IMG/VR virus record: IMGVR_UViG_3300021956_000064
Coordinates: 1 to 28,051 of that record
From: a virus
Length of the DNA stretch: 28,051 nucleotides
Direction: 5' to 3' (one strand)
Part shown: positions 1 through 8,289 of the stretch, piece by piece
Layout: the number at the start of each line of letters is the position of its first letter
Position numbering within the stretch: position 1 is the first letter of the stretch
Notes under the pieces: model-generated
What the model was told of the DNA's origin: nothing
What the model saw: the letters and a program-made list of their open reading frames with translations, nothing else
The model's database searches: none
Made by a program: the position numbers and the translations under genes

Positions 1-164
1 GACCCGTACCCGGACCCGTACCCGTACCCGGACCCGTACCCGTACCCGTACCCGGACCCGTCCCCGTACCCGGACCCGTACCCGTACCCGTACCCGTACC
101 CGTCCCCGGACCCGTACCCGTCCCCGGACCCGTGCCCGTGCCCGGACACGGACCTGTGTCCGTC
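1..164. repeat. Hexamer tandem array (CCCGTA/CCCGGA type)
   Basis: After two leading bases there are 27 uninterrupted six-base units. I count 12 CCCGTA, 7 CCCGGA, 3 CCCGTC and 2 CCCGTG, then three degenerate units at the inner edge (CACGGA, CCTGTG, TCCGTC). The period never slips. The C-rich strand is the plus strand, so the minus strand carries regular GGG runs that could form G-quadruplexes. The array touches the window edge, so its real length is unknown. The right edge of the window is also C-rich (ending GAACCCGACCC), but a direct join of the two ends would break the six-base phase. Confidence 0.9.
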
Positions 165-167
165 TAA
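3..167 (+). CDS. Possible 3' end of a convergent Pro-Val/Pro-Gly repeat protein (partial)
   Basis: Read on the plus strand from base 3, the hexamer array gives about 54 codons of alternating proline with valine or glycine. It ends in His-Gly-Pro-Val-Ser-Val and a TAA immediately after the last unit. Much of the unit-to-unit variation is silent in this frame: GTA, GTC and GTG all encode Val, CCT and CCC both Pro, and every Gly codon is GGA. In the other plus frames the same changes alter residues. This is what an eroding coding repeat would look like, but no start is visible because the frame runs off the left edge, and GC-rich simple repeats stay open in all frames by chance. If real, it would be the only plus-strand gene and would end two bases from the stop of the convergent gene at 170. 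Confidence 0.25.
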   Translation, partial: PVPGPVPVPGPVPVPVPGPVPVPGPVPVPVPVPVPGPVPVPGPVPVPGHGPVSV

Positions 168-169
168 AA

Positions 170-484
170 TTAAAACCCTTTGCATGGTATCAAATGGATA
201 AGACTTTTTAATGGGGCCAACACGATTCCACACTCGTCCAACTTGGTCTCTTTCAATGGGCCATTACGAAGTTCACCAAGCCCTTGGGTTGTTCCCCAAA
301 TGCGGATGTTTCTTGCGTTTTCAATGTTCACCCAACCATCTCGGATGGTTACGTTTCCGACGTAAACAAACCCTTTGTCGAGCACTACAATCTGCTGTTC
401 TGGAACGATTTGTTCAGCTTGTTTTTCTTGTTTTTCTTGTCCAAGTGCCACTTTTAGCAGCATTTCAATTAGTTCTTTGTTCAT
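170..484 (-). CDS. Conserved phage protein of unknown function
   Basis: A 104-residue protein. The ATG start was chosen because it lies two bases after the stop of the RuvC-like gene. Longer readings in this frame run through that gene as low-complexity sequence and are not credible. The N-terminus is a Glu/Lys/Gln-rich helix (residues about 1-25). The rest is a compact beta-rich segment with VLDKGFVYVGNVTI, then NARNIRIWGTTQGLGEL and NGPLKET. I recognise this as a small family common in phages and prophages, in which an aromatic 'R-x-WGTT-x-GLGEL' core is conserved. I believe it has a DUF number (possibly DUF6948) but have not checked. No function is known to me. It is the last minus-strand gene of the window and is probably translated together with the nuclease gene upstream. 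Confidence 0.75.
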   Translation of the reverse strand: MNKELIEMLLKVALGQEKQEKQAEQIVPEQQIVVLDKGFVYVGNVTIRDGWVNIENARNIRIWGTTQGLGELRNGPLKETKLDECGIVLAPLKSLIHLIPCKGF

Positions 485-486
485 GG

Positions 487-945
487 TTACTGTCTGTTGT
501 TGTTGTTTTTTGCTGCCAACCCGGCAGCGAGGATGAGCACCGCATCTGCTGTGCTCAAAGTGATGTGGAGGTTGGGAAAGCGTCTCTGTGCCTCCTCCTT
601 GAGTCGGTTTTTCCACTTCCTCTGTTCCTCCCCGGGTCGCTTGGAGATCCCGATGACCTTCTGCCATGCCTTCGGTTGAATGAGAAGGAGCGAGAACCCG
701 ATCGCCATTGCCACCCCTTGGATGAACCCCACGTTCCGATGCAGGACCGCGAGCGATGAGTGACCAGCACCGAAGATCGCTTTCGCTGGAATCTCCATCC
801 GAATCTCTCGGTGGCCAACTGCCCAAAGGTTACGAAGGCCGGTCAGGATGTCCCCGTCGGTCTCTGGCATTCGGCAGCACTCGATTGCGCCATGCTCCAT
901 GTCGTATGCCCACCCACCTGCCACTCCGGGGTCGATGGCGATCAT
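487..945 (-). CDS. RuvC-like Holliday junction resolvase / phage nuclease
   Basis: A 152-residue RNase H-fold nuclease of the RuvC type. It probably cuts branched DNA during recombination or clears junctions before packaging. The acidic residues expected of the family are visible: Asp5 in IAIDPG at the first beta strand, Glu51 in RMEIP, and Asp134 in TADAVLIL on the C-terminal helix. The length is close to bacterial RuvC (about 170 residues) and to phage versions. The ATG is preceded by AGAGGAGGGCGAA, one of the clearest ribosome binding sites in the window, and it overlaps the stop of the zinc-ribbon gene as ATGA. The C-terminus is an odd run of four Asn. The family is sure; the exact substrate is not. 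Confidence 0.85.
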   Translation of the reverse strand: MIAIDPGVAGGWAYDMEHGAIECCRMPETDGDILTGLRNLWAVGHREIRMEIPAKAIFGAGHSSLAVLHRNVGFIQGVAMAIGFSLLLIQPKAWQKVIGISKRPGEEQRKWKNRLKEEAQRRFPNLHITLSTADAVLILAAGLAAKNNNNRQ

Positions 946-1232
946 TTCGCCCTCCTCTGCCAGTAGGCCATCATGCATTCGACTCGGCTGATTTTGGCGC
1001 ACGCTTGGCAATAGCGTTGACCACGTTTGGCGGGTTTCTCCCCGTTGCAACGTCGGCACCGGCCATTAGGGGCGAGGATGAGATCACCGTGTGGGGTCTC
1101 GATGCGCTTGGTGACGAGGAGCCGTTGGGCGATGCAGAGAGCAGCATCCTTTGCTCGGATCATGGTTGCGTAGTCCTCTGGTGAGACGAGGTGCCATTGT
1201 TGGCCCTCGTGCAGGATGGTTGAGTGGTTCAC
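942..1232 (-). CDS. Small zinc-ribbon protein
   Basis: A 96-residue protein starting with GTG. This start is supported by AGAGGAGG seven bases upstream and by a GTGA overlap with the stop of the preceding gene. The C-terminal half carries CRRC, twelve residues, then CQAC, which would bind one zinc ion. It is followed by a basic, aromatic tail (MMAYWQRRAK). The N-terminal half (about residues 8-50) has no motif I recognise. It lies directly before the RuvC-like nuclease with a four-base overlap, so the two are probably made together, and a nucleic-acid-binding role is plausible. Small Cys4 proteins are common in phage accessory regions and the function cannot be named from sequence. Confidence 0.7.
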   Translation of the reverse strand: MNHSTILHEGQQWHLVSPEDYATMIRAKDAALCIAQRLLVTKRIETPHGDLILAPNGRCRRCNGEKPAKRGQRYCQACAKISRVECMMAYWQRRAK

Positions 1233-1414
1233 TTGCGTGCCTCCTCTCTTGATGCATCGAGGATGTACGCCCAACCGATGCCGGTTGAGACTAGGCCAAG
1301 CAGCCCGAATGCGAGTGCGAATCCGTCGAACTGGACGGTGGCCAAGAAGACGAAGTCGAGGTTTGCGAGAGCCAGCAGGATCGCGCCTTGGATGGTTTTG
1401 GATGTTGTTGTCAT
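1229..1414 (-). CDS. Small membrane protein, two predicted helices
   Basis: A 61-residue protein. The N-terminus MTTTSKTIQ is short and polar. Two hydrophobic stretches follow, about residues 10-28 (AILLALANLDFVFLATVQF) and 32-51 (including FGLLGLVSTGIGWAYIL), and a charged tail (DASREEARK) ends the protein. The start was set at this ATG because its leader repeats, base for base over 17 positions, the leader of the next gene upstream (1488-1856). A longer reading would swallow that leader and a hairpin. No Shine-Dalgarno sequence is present. It could be an accessory lysis or membrane protein, but it is separated from the lysis genes and I recognise no family. Confidence 0.6.
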   Translation of the reverse strand: MTTTSKTIQGAILLALANLDFVFLATVQFDGFALAFGLLGLVSTGIGWAYILDASREEARK

Positions 1415-1424
1415 GGTGTGAGGT
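1408..1424 (-). promoter_or_regulatory. Duplicated start-codon leader, copy 1
   Basis: On the minus strand this reads ACCTCACACCATGACAA, with the ATG starting the small membrane protein. The identical 17 bases recur at 1850-1866 around the start codon of the next gene. Upstream of this copy is a short hairpin, ACCGGG-GAGA-CCCGGT (about 1464-1479). There is no Shine-Dalgarno sequence, so the shared leader may be the ribosome-recruiting or regulated element. Confidence 0.55.
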
Positions 1425-1450
1425 AGGTTTGTTTTGGTCTCTTCAGTGCC

Positions 1451-1479
1451 AGCATCACTGGCAGACCGGGTCTCCCCGG
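1451..1479 (-). other. Two small hairpins in the leader of the membrane-protein gene
   Basis: Two inverted repeats lie in the gap between the gene ending at 1488 and the gene starting at 1414. One has a TGCCAG/CTGGCA stem. The other has an ACCGGG/CCCGGT stem with a GAGA loop on the transcript. Neither is followed by a U run, so they are not classical terminators. The second resembles the GGGG-CGGAGA-CCCC hairpin in the leader of the neighbouring gene (about 1888-1901). Confidence 0.4.
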
Positions 1480-1487
1480 TTTCGACC

Positions 1488-1856
1488 TTAAAAGTTGTAA
1501 TCGTAATAGGGGTGGTGCCCATCGATCAGCACGTTTCCGATTGAGTGCGAACTACTGCGTGCAGCCTTCCATTGCCCATTTGAGCGTAGGGTGAACTTCT
1601 GCTTGTACCCAGTCGTGTCGGCAGAAACCGCATAGCGTTGCCGACCTGATGTGTGCGCGGAGAATCCTCCAAGGGAGACTTCAAGAGCATCCGGCTCTCC
1701 CGAGTCAGGACCATTGAGCAGTTCTTGCTTTGCCGCTTGAAAGGTAACCGTTTTGCCGCTTTTGGAGACGGCAACGATAAATCCTGCATTGATGTCAGTC
1801 CAAGTGCGGTGACTTACAGCGTCTCCGATTTGAAACGTAGGGGTGTTGATTGTCAT
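1488..1856 (-). CDS. Conserved hypothetical phage protein (GRW...YYDYNF type)
   Basis: A 122-residue protein of unknown function. It opens with a small beta-barrel-like segment (GDAVSHRTWTDINAGFIVAV, then KSGKTVTFQ). The C-terminus carries FTLRSNGQWKAA and finally GHHPYYDYNF. I recognise this layout from a widespread phage and bacterial hypothetical family: a 'trace of interaction with exchange of a tag' type N-terminal strand pair, then F-x-LR-x-NG-x-W, ending in an aromatic Y-x-D-(F/Y)-x-F tail. The start was chosen at the ATG in the duplicated leader, because longer readings begin in low-complexity sequence. It is separated from the upstream helix-turn-helix gene by 264 non-coding bases, so it may have its own promoter. 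Confidence 0.7.
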   Translation of the reverse strand: MTINTPTFQIGDAVSHRTWTDINAGFIVAVSKSGKTVTFQAAKQELLNGPDSGEPDALEVSLGGFSAHTSGRQRYAVSADTTGYKQKFTLRSNGQWKAARSSSHSIGNVLIDGHHPYYDYNF

Positions 1857-1866
1857 GGTGTGAGGT
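1850..1866 (-). promoter_or_regulatory. Duplicated start-codon leader, copy 2
   Basis: This is the second copy of the 17-base leader ACCTCACACCATGACAA (minus strand), identical to 1408-1424 and again placed on a start codon. Upstream both leaders continue with GAGAC(C/G)-AAA-type purine-rich sequence and a hairpin with GAGA in its loop, so the similarity extends loosely over about 40 bases. Confidence 0.55.
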
Positions 1867-2120
1867 CTGGTTGGTTGTTTCGTCTCGGGGTCTCCGCCCC
1901 TCAACTGCACCCAGTAAACAACAGTTCTCGTTTTCTGTCCAACAGTTTTTTTATCTTTTTTTTATGCCCTGCAAACTCGTTGAGTTTGAGCAGTTTACCG
2001 ATGCGGGAGACCTCACTCCCCCGCATCGGACAACCCAGACAACCGGCGAAAACCGGATGAACGTGAATGAATCGTCCCACGCTCGAAGCATCCCGTCAAC
2101 TGCTCCGAAGTCCCTAATGC
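1857..2120 (-). promoter_or_regulatory. 264-base intergenic region with hairpins and A-tract
   Basis: This is the longest gap between genes in the window. It holds a strong hairpin (1998-2029), a second hairpin CAAACTC-GTT-GAGTTTG (1972-1988), and an A-tract on the transcribed strand of about 20 bases (about 1947-1963). Neither hairpin is followed by a U run in the direction of transcription, so termination is not clear. The A-tract is like an UP element, and a weak pair TTGGAC / TTTACT spaced 18 bases lies just after it, upstream of the gene starting at 1856. A promoter for the last five genes is a reasonable reading, not a proven one. Confidence 0.4.
1998..2029. other. Strong hairpin in intergenic region
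   Basis: CCGATGCGGG and CCCGCATCGG form a perfect 10-base-pair stem. On the transcript it can be extended by GGA/TCT pairing through a G-U wobble, leaving a six-base loop. It lies between two genes and lacks a following U tract. It could be an operator, an RNA-processing site, or a Rho-type or weak terminator. Confidence 0.55.
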
Positions 2121-2675
2121 TCAAAGGGTTTCCGCAAACTGAACAACCCCTGATAGAGTCCGCTTCACAAGTGCCTTCTGCTCAGTGGTTAACGCCTCAA
2201 CATCAACACGTTGCAACCACCTGCGGAAAGACTGTGCAACCCTTTCAACCGTCGGCAGTTCCTTCGTGATTGGTTTCCCCTGCTGGCGACACCGGAACTT
2301 CGTCTTATTCCACTGATTCTCAGGAAGTTCCAACCATGCTTGAATCTCCGTTTGGAGCTTGGAAAGGTTGGCTGAGGTCATGCCGAGTTCGTTAGCTGCC
2401 TCTGCCAGAGTCGTCCATCCGATGAGCGGCTGGAGGTCGGCGGCGAAGCAAAGAGCCACCGCTTTTGCCTTGGCATCCCCCGGGCCGAGCATCCACGCGA
2501 GGATGCGGTGCAGATGTGCGCCACCCATGGCTGACGCGGTCTGTTCGACATGGAGCAACTGCTCTGCCTCGTGCCAGCGGAGGATCTCGGTCGCGGTGAA
2601 GACGGAAACACCGAACCGCTCAGCGAGCAGTTCGGCGGGAGTGTCGAGGTGTTCGGGTGTCCAGTCGGGTTGCAT
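2121..2675 (-). CDS. Helix-turn-helix protein of unknown role
   Basis: A 184-residue protein. The ATG chosen follows AAAGGGTGGCGCA; a GTG six codons earlier (2693) is possible but has no binding site. Residues about 12-40 include an AERFGVSVFTATEILRWHE helix-turn-helix-like segment. Residues about 88-110 (LAEAANELGMTSANLSKLQT) are a clear second helix-turn-helix of the resolvase/sigma type. The C-terminal part is basic and helical. It lies right after the muramidase gene, at the end of the lysis cassette and before a long gap, which suits a late DNA-binding regulator or a terminase-like recognition protein. I do not recognise a named family. Confidence 0.65.
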   Translation of the reverse strand: MQPDWTPEHLDTPAELLAERFGVSVFTATEILRWHEAEQLLHVEQTASAMGGAHLHRILAWMLGPGDAKAKAVALCFAADLQPLIGWTTLAEAANELGMTSANLSKLQTEIQAWLELPENQWNKTKFRCRQQGKPITKELPTVERVAQSFRRWLQRVDVEALTTEQKALVKRTLSGVVQFAETL

Positions 2676-2701
2676 TGCGCCACCCTTTAACACGCAACAG
2701 G

Positions 2702-3307
2702 TTAAAGCGCACTCTCAAACAGTGCTGCCTCCGCGTCTCTGCGTCTTTGAAGTTGAGTTGTATCGGGCCAGAGCCTTTTCATAAGTCGGATTAGAGCTGG
2801 CACATCTTGCGGTCGGCCATCTCGTAAAGCGTTTTGAATACCAAGCATTTCTGTCCTGCGCTCCCCGGAAAGCAAGACTCCACGGTTGAAGACCAGCGAG
2901 AGAAGAGCATCGCGTGCAGGTGCTGGAAGCGTCTCCGCTTGCGGGTAAATCCGCATGGTTTGCAGATAGAAACGAGGTACCGTAATCCTCTCGAACACGT
3001 TGAGAGCCTTCTCCCACGGAATCTCTAGATCGCGAACAGCGGGACGAGAGGAGAGCCAGAGACGAGCACTCTCACCTCGAATGCCGATGGCTCCCTTGAG
3101 CAGTTCAAGACTCGAGTCGGCCAGCATGCACCACGCTTCGACAAGTTGGCTTTCTGTGTTGTAGCCAGCATCCCAACCGATGCCGATGGTAACCCCCGAC
3201 GATTCCCCCGGCCACGTCGGACGAGAAAGAAACTTGCGATAGTATGGTTCCCCGCCCCCGACCTCGTAATCGAGAAGCAGCTTTCGGCCTTGGTCTGAGA
3301 GGGTCAT
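2702..3307 (-). CDS. Endolysin: T4/pesticin-like muramidase
   Basis: A 201-residue enzyme expected to cleave the glycan strands of peptidoglycan at the end of infection. Glu15 in LLLDYEVGG, followed by SGVTIGIGWDAGYN (Thr40, Asp46), reproduces the Glu...Thr/Asp active-site pattern of the T4 lysozyme/pesticin group. Residues about 133-142 (DALLSLVFNRG) match the conserved 'A-L-x-S-x-x-FN-x-G' helix of these enzymes. There is no signal peptide or membrane anchor, so it needs a holin for export, and four candidate membrane proteins precede it. Its ATG overlaps the stop of the preceding gene (ATGA). The activity class is firm; the exact family (GH24 against pesticin-like) is less so. Confidence 0.85.
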   Translation of the reverse strand: MTLSDQGRKLLLDYEVGGGEPYYRKFLSRPTWPGESSGVTIGIGWDAGYNTESQLVEAWCMLADSSLELLKGAIGIRGESARLWLSSRPAVRDLEIPWEKALNVFERITVPRFYLQTMRIYPQAETLPAPARDALLSLVFNRGVLLSGERRTEMLGIQNALRDGRPQDVPALIRLMKRLWPDTTQLQRRRDAEAALFESAL

Positions 3308-3477
3308 TTCAGGTCTCGGTAGAGTTGGACGATTTTGAGCACCGTGTAGACGAGTGCTGCCAATGCTGCGCCGATGCTGACCAGCTGGTGCACCTCAGTC
3401 AACCCGAGCATCAGTGCGGCGAGATTAACGCTTGGCACGACGAGCAGGTCGTGCGGGTTTGAGTGGTCGAAGTTCAT
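3304..3477 (-). CDS. Small single-span membrane protein, lysis cassette
   Basis: A 57-residue protein with a short polar N-terminus (MNFDHSNPHD), a hydrophobic region from about residue 12 to 47 that includes SIGAALAALVYTVLKIVQLY, and a basic end (RDLK). It overlaps the preceding membrane-protein gene by about 50 bases in another frame and the muramidase start by four bases. The ATG was preferred over a TTG ten codons upstream; neither has a binding site. Size and place suit a class II or III holin or an antiholin, but with three other membrane proteins next to it the division of labour cannot be told from sequence. Confidence 0.55.
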   Translation of the reverse strand: MNFDHSNPHDLLVVPSVNLAALMLGLTEVHQLVSIGAALAALVYTVLKIVQLYRDLK

Positions 3478-3784
3478 CGGTTTTCGTTGTTTGGTGGTGG
3501 CGTACAAATGTTTGAAAGTGCCAGACCGCAGCGAGGACGAAGGTGAGCCCGAGGCCGAAGTTCAGCACGATCTCCGAGATCGGCGGGGTTGAGAATGTCA
3601 CGATGTTCAGGACTGCCCCGACCGACACGAGCGAAAGCCCGAGCTTCATAAGCCTCGCAATCTTTGGAGACTCGTAAATCTTGGACTCTGGCCGACCGAA
3701 TACGAAGAGAACGAACGCAATCCCACCCAACGCGATGAGTGCGTTAGCGGTTCCGTTTGCGAGGGTGAGGAGATTGGGACTCAT
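3425..3784 (-). CDS. Three-span membrane protein, lysis cassette
   Basis: A 119-residue protein. Hydrophobic segments lie at about residues 11-29 (ending GGIAFVLFVFG), 45-64 (LMKLGLSLVSVGAVLNIVTF) and 71-92 (including VLNFGLGLTFVLAAVWHFQT). The C-terminus is strongly basic (RPLKPARPARRAKR), the usual cytoplasmic signature of holins. The ATG is preceded by GGAAGAACACC. The gene overlaps both neighbours, by 41 bases on its 5' side and 53 on its 3' side. It resembles a class I holin in topology. I recognise no named family. Confidence 0.6.
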   Translation of the reverse strand: MSPNLLTLANGTANALIALGGIAFVLFVFGRPESKIYESPKIARLMKLGLSLVSVGAVLNIVTFSTPPISEIVLNFGLGLTFVLAAVWHFQTFVRHHQTTKTDELRPLKPARPARRAKR

Positions 3785-4073
3785 GGTGTTCTTCCGTAAT
3801 GGCGTGCGGTATCAACTTCCGCGAAGCAAACTCAACAGCCCGGAGTCCGACGAACCCAAGCAGAAAAGCGATGGCGTATTGCGTGCGTTCCCCCTCGACC
3901 TTGACCAGCTGCACCACAACGGGGGTGAGATAGTTCGCAGCGGCAGCACCGGCCACGAGTGAGGAGATAGTGCTCCCGAGGTTGCGTGCGGCGTTCTTGC
4001 CCGTCGTCAGGACAGCCCCGAAAAGGCCAGCACAGAGGAATGCGATGTCGATGCCGTACTCCTTGAGGTTCAT
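3744..4073 (-). CDS. Holin-like membrane protein
   Basis: A 109-residue protein starting at the ATG that overlaps the 3TM-holin stop (ATGA). Longer readings cross that gene out of frame. Three hydrophobic stretches are visible, at about residues 6-24 (DIAFLCAGLFGAVLTTG), 31-56 (with LVAGAAAANYLTPVVVQL) and 66-83 (AIAFLLGFVGLRAVEFA). A His/Arg/Lys-rich tail follows. The 'GALL...A-x-A-NYLTP...G-x-x-G-x-R' layout is one I know from small proteins placed beside endolysins in many siphoviruses and usually called holins. It is likely a pore-forming or regulatory partner of the neighbouring membrane proteins. Confidence 0.65.
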   Translation of the reverse strand: MNLKEYGIDIAFLCAGLFGAVLTTGKNAARNLGSTISSLVAGAAAANYLTPVVVQLVKVEGERTQYAIAFLLGFVGLRAVEFASRKLIPHAITEEHHESQSPHPRKRNR

Positions 4074-4555
4074 TTCTTTTCTGGTGGCCTCCCGAGGTTT
4101 GCGGCACTTCCGTAGTAAAAGGAGACGACCATGCCCCACGAGGTGGCGAGTGAACCGATGAGCATGGTGATTCCCGCATTGTCCCAAAGGTCGAAATGTC
4201 CGGTGAGCAGACCAGCGAGCACACCGAAGAATCCGACCGTGATGATGAGAGCGAGCACAGCTGGAACACGAGACTGTGTCTTTGCTTGCATCCGTCTCGC
4301 ACTGTCTCGGTCCTCTGTCGCTAGTTTCTCAAGGTCGATGTCGAGTTCCCGCATCCTCACCTTGAGTTGAGCATCCGCTTCGCGCAGAGCCACGATTTGC
4401 GCGTCTGTGAGCGTGTTTCCTTCGAGAGCATCCTGCACCTTGGCAATGGTTGGTTCACTGATTCCGATGGCTTTGCCAACGGCCTCGACAGCCATGCCTC
4501 CGAGCGGGCCACCAATGACCCGCCCGATTGTCGGAAGTAATGATTTCCAGTCCAC
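4070..4555 (-). CDS. 3TM-type phage holin
   Basis: A 161-residue protein of the kind classed as '3TM holin' (the family named for gene-transfer-agent release). The N-terminal 35 residues are an amphipathic or weakly hydrophobic segment (IGRVIGGPLGGMAVEAVGKA). Residues about 40-95 form a charged helical stretch, LREADAQLKVRMRELDIDLE, with the typical EDRDSARRMQ motif. Two strong membrane helices follow (VPAVLALIITVGFFGVLAGL and TMLIGSLATSWGMVVSFYYG). The C-terminus SAANLGRPPEKK is basic. It probably times membrane permeabilisation for the muramidase. It starts 17 bases after the glycosyltransferase gene, and its stop overlaps the next membrane-protein gene by four bases. Confidence 0.8.
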   Translation of the reverse strand: MDWKSLLPTIGRVIGGPLGGMAVEAVGKAIGISEPTIAKVQDALEGNTLTDAQIVALREADAQLKVRMRELDIDLEKLATEDRDSARRMQAKTQSRVPAVLALIITVGFFGVLAGLLTGHFDLWDNAGITMLIGSLATSWGMVVSFYYGSAANLGRPPEKK

Positions 4556-4571
4556 ACCCTACTGTTCGCCA

Positions 4572-5717
4572 TCAACTGAGCTGCGAGTAATCCAGCCCGT
4601 AGCCGACCGTCCACGGCCTGTTATGGTCTTCGTACCAACCCGCACCGCTGAACACGTCGCGGAAGTCGGCAAAAGCACGCTCGAACTTCGGCCTGACAGC
4701 TTCGAGCGAGAAGTTGGCGCGAGCAAAGGCGACCATCTTCGAGCGATCGATGCGATAGCCGATCCGAATCGCTCGCAGAATGTCACCCATGGTCGAGCAC
4801 CGGAACCCGTTCACACCGTCAACGATGTACTCGGTCATGGCCCCCATGTCGGAGCAGATTGGAACGCATCCAGAGAGCATCATCTCAACAGCAGTTCCGC
4901 CAAACGGCTCCCAGTAGGTTGAGAGCAGGAACCCGAACTGAGCCTTGGCCATCAACTCTTTGCGCTCCTCAATGCCAGCGTAGCCTATGAACTCGACGTG
5001 ATCCGGCCACTCCTTGAGACCGATGCCCTCAGGCCCACCTTGGCCAGCAACCTTGAGTCGGACACCCATGCGCTTGCACGCATCAATGGCGAGATCCAAG
5101 CCCTTGTTGGTTCCGAGACGACCGATGAACAGCGCATAGTCTTCTCGCTTCTGCGTCGGGTCGAAGTTGCGCGTGTCGAAGTAGTTGGGGACCACTCTCC
5201 AATACCACTTTGGGTTGCAGTAGGATACGCCATCGGTCCCTACAAACGCTGAGCGGAGTGGGTAAGACTCGTAACACCGGAACGGGGCGAACGCATGGCC
5301 ACTGCCGATGCCGGGTTCGACGATGATCAGGTCCTTGTCAGCGTTGGCGATGTGCGTTGCCTCCTGCGTGCCTCCCCAGAAGGCCAGCACAATGTCGCCC
5401 TTCTTCTTGCGTCGCTTGATTGCCTCGCCAGCGATGAGGTTAAAAGCCCGATGTGCAAGGTCTTGTGACGAGTGCTTGAACTGGTTTCTCCTCCAGTCGT
5501 AGTCCCCGTAAGTCTCTTGCAAGATGTCACGAGAGGTCACGTTGACGTGCTCATGAGCAGCAGTGATGGAGTCTGGGTGTCCGTAATGAATCGTGCGGTA
5601 TTCGGTCGAGTCCTTGAACATCTCCAAGAACTTCAAGACTTTCTGAGTGAACGCGCACGCTGAGTAATCGGGGTGGGTGACGGTATGAGGAACCCCTAGG
5701 CAGTGGAGAGTTGTCAT
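4572..5717 (-). CDS. GT-B glycosyltransferase (GT4-like)
   Basis: A 381-residue cytoplasmic enzyme that should transfer a sugar from a nucleotide donor. The C-terminal Rossmann half is clear: ALFIGRLGTNKGLDLAI (about 195-211), KVAGQG (222-227), and the donor-binding EPFGGTAVE (270-278) with the E-x7-E spacing of GT4 enzymes. GCVPICSD and DGVNGF follow. The N-terminal acceptor half is less conserved (HYGHPDS near 44-50). There is no membrane segment. The gene lies directly after a collagen-like fibre gene and before the lysis genes, so the natural guess is that it decorates Thr/Ser in the Gly-X-Thr triplets of that fibre. Modification of host surface sugars is the alternative. The start codon lies in the loop of a long hairpin (5691-5736) with its GGAGAGG binding site in the stem. 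Confidence is high for the fold, low for the acceptor. Confidence 0.85.
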   Translation of the reverse strand: MTTLHCLGVPHTVTHPDYSACAFTQKVLKFLEMFKDSTEYRTIHYGHPDSITAAHEHVNVTSRDILQETYGDYDWRRNQFKHSSQDLAHRAFNLIAGEAIKRRKKKGDIVLAFWGGTQEATHIANADKDLIIVEPGIGSGHAFAPFRCYESYPLRSAFVGTDGVSYCNPKWYWRVVPNYFDTRNFDPTQKREDYALFIGRLGTNKGLDLAIDACKRMGVRLKVAGQGGPEGIGLKEWPDHVEFIGYAGIEERKELMAKAQFGFLLSTYWEPFGGTAVEMMLSGCVPICSDMGAMTEYIVDGVNGFRCSTMGDILRAIRIGYRIDRSKMVAFARANFSLEAVRPKFERAFADFRDVFSGAGWYEDHNRPWTVGYGLDYSQLS

Positions 5718-5736
5718 CCTCTCCAGCCTAGGGGTT
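5691..5736. promoter_or_regulatory. Long hairpin enclosing the glycosyltransferase start codon
   Basis: AACCCCTAGGC (5691-5701) is perfectly complementary to GCCTAGGGGTT (5726-5736). Inside it TGGAGAG (5704-5710) pairs with CTCTCCA (5719-5725), with a two-base bulge (5702-5703) and an eight-base loop (5711-5718). The transcript loop is GATGACAA, so the ATG is in the loop and the only Shine-Dalgarno-like sequence (GGAGAGG) is in the stem. No U tract follows in the direction of transcription, so it is not a normal intrinsic terminator. It could hold back initiation or be a protein-binding operator, and it also encodes the first nine residues of the enzyme. Confidence 0.85.
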
Positions 5737-5750
5737 TATCCTCAACTCAC

Positions 5751-8283
<2,533 letters not shown>

Positions 8284-8289
8284 AGAGTG

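Noticed and set aside
144-161. GGACAC/GTGTCC inverted repeat at the inner edge of the array as terminator for the last gene
   Set aside because: The stem is only six base pairs and the U-rich stretch lies on the wrong side for the minus-strand transcript.
1-164. Telomere-like end
   Set aside because: A linear replicon with telomeric repeats would have C-rich 5' ends on opposite strands; here both edges are C-rich on the plus strand.
1951-2091. 46-codon minus-strand frame in the intergenic region (start ATGCTTCGAGCG)
   Set aside because: No good ribosome site, includes both hairpins and the A-tract as its C-terminus, and has no recognisable protein character.
5691-5736. Hairpin as an intrinsic terminator for the collagen gene
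   Set aside because: No U tract follows on the transcript and the hairpin overlaps the start of the next gene.
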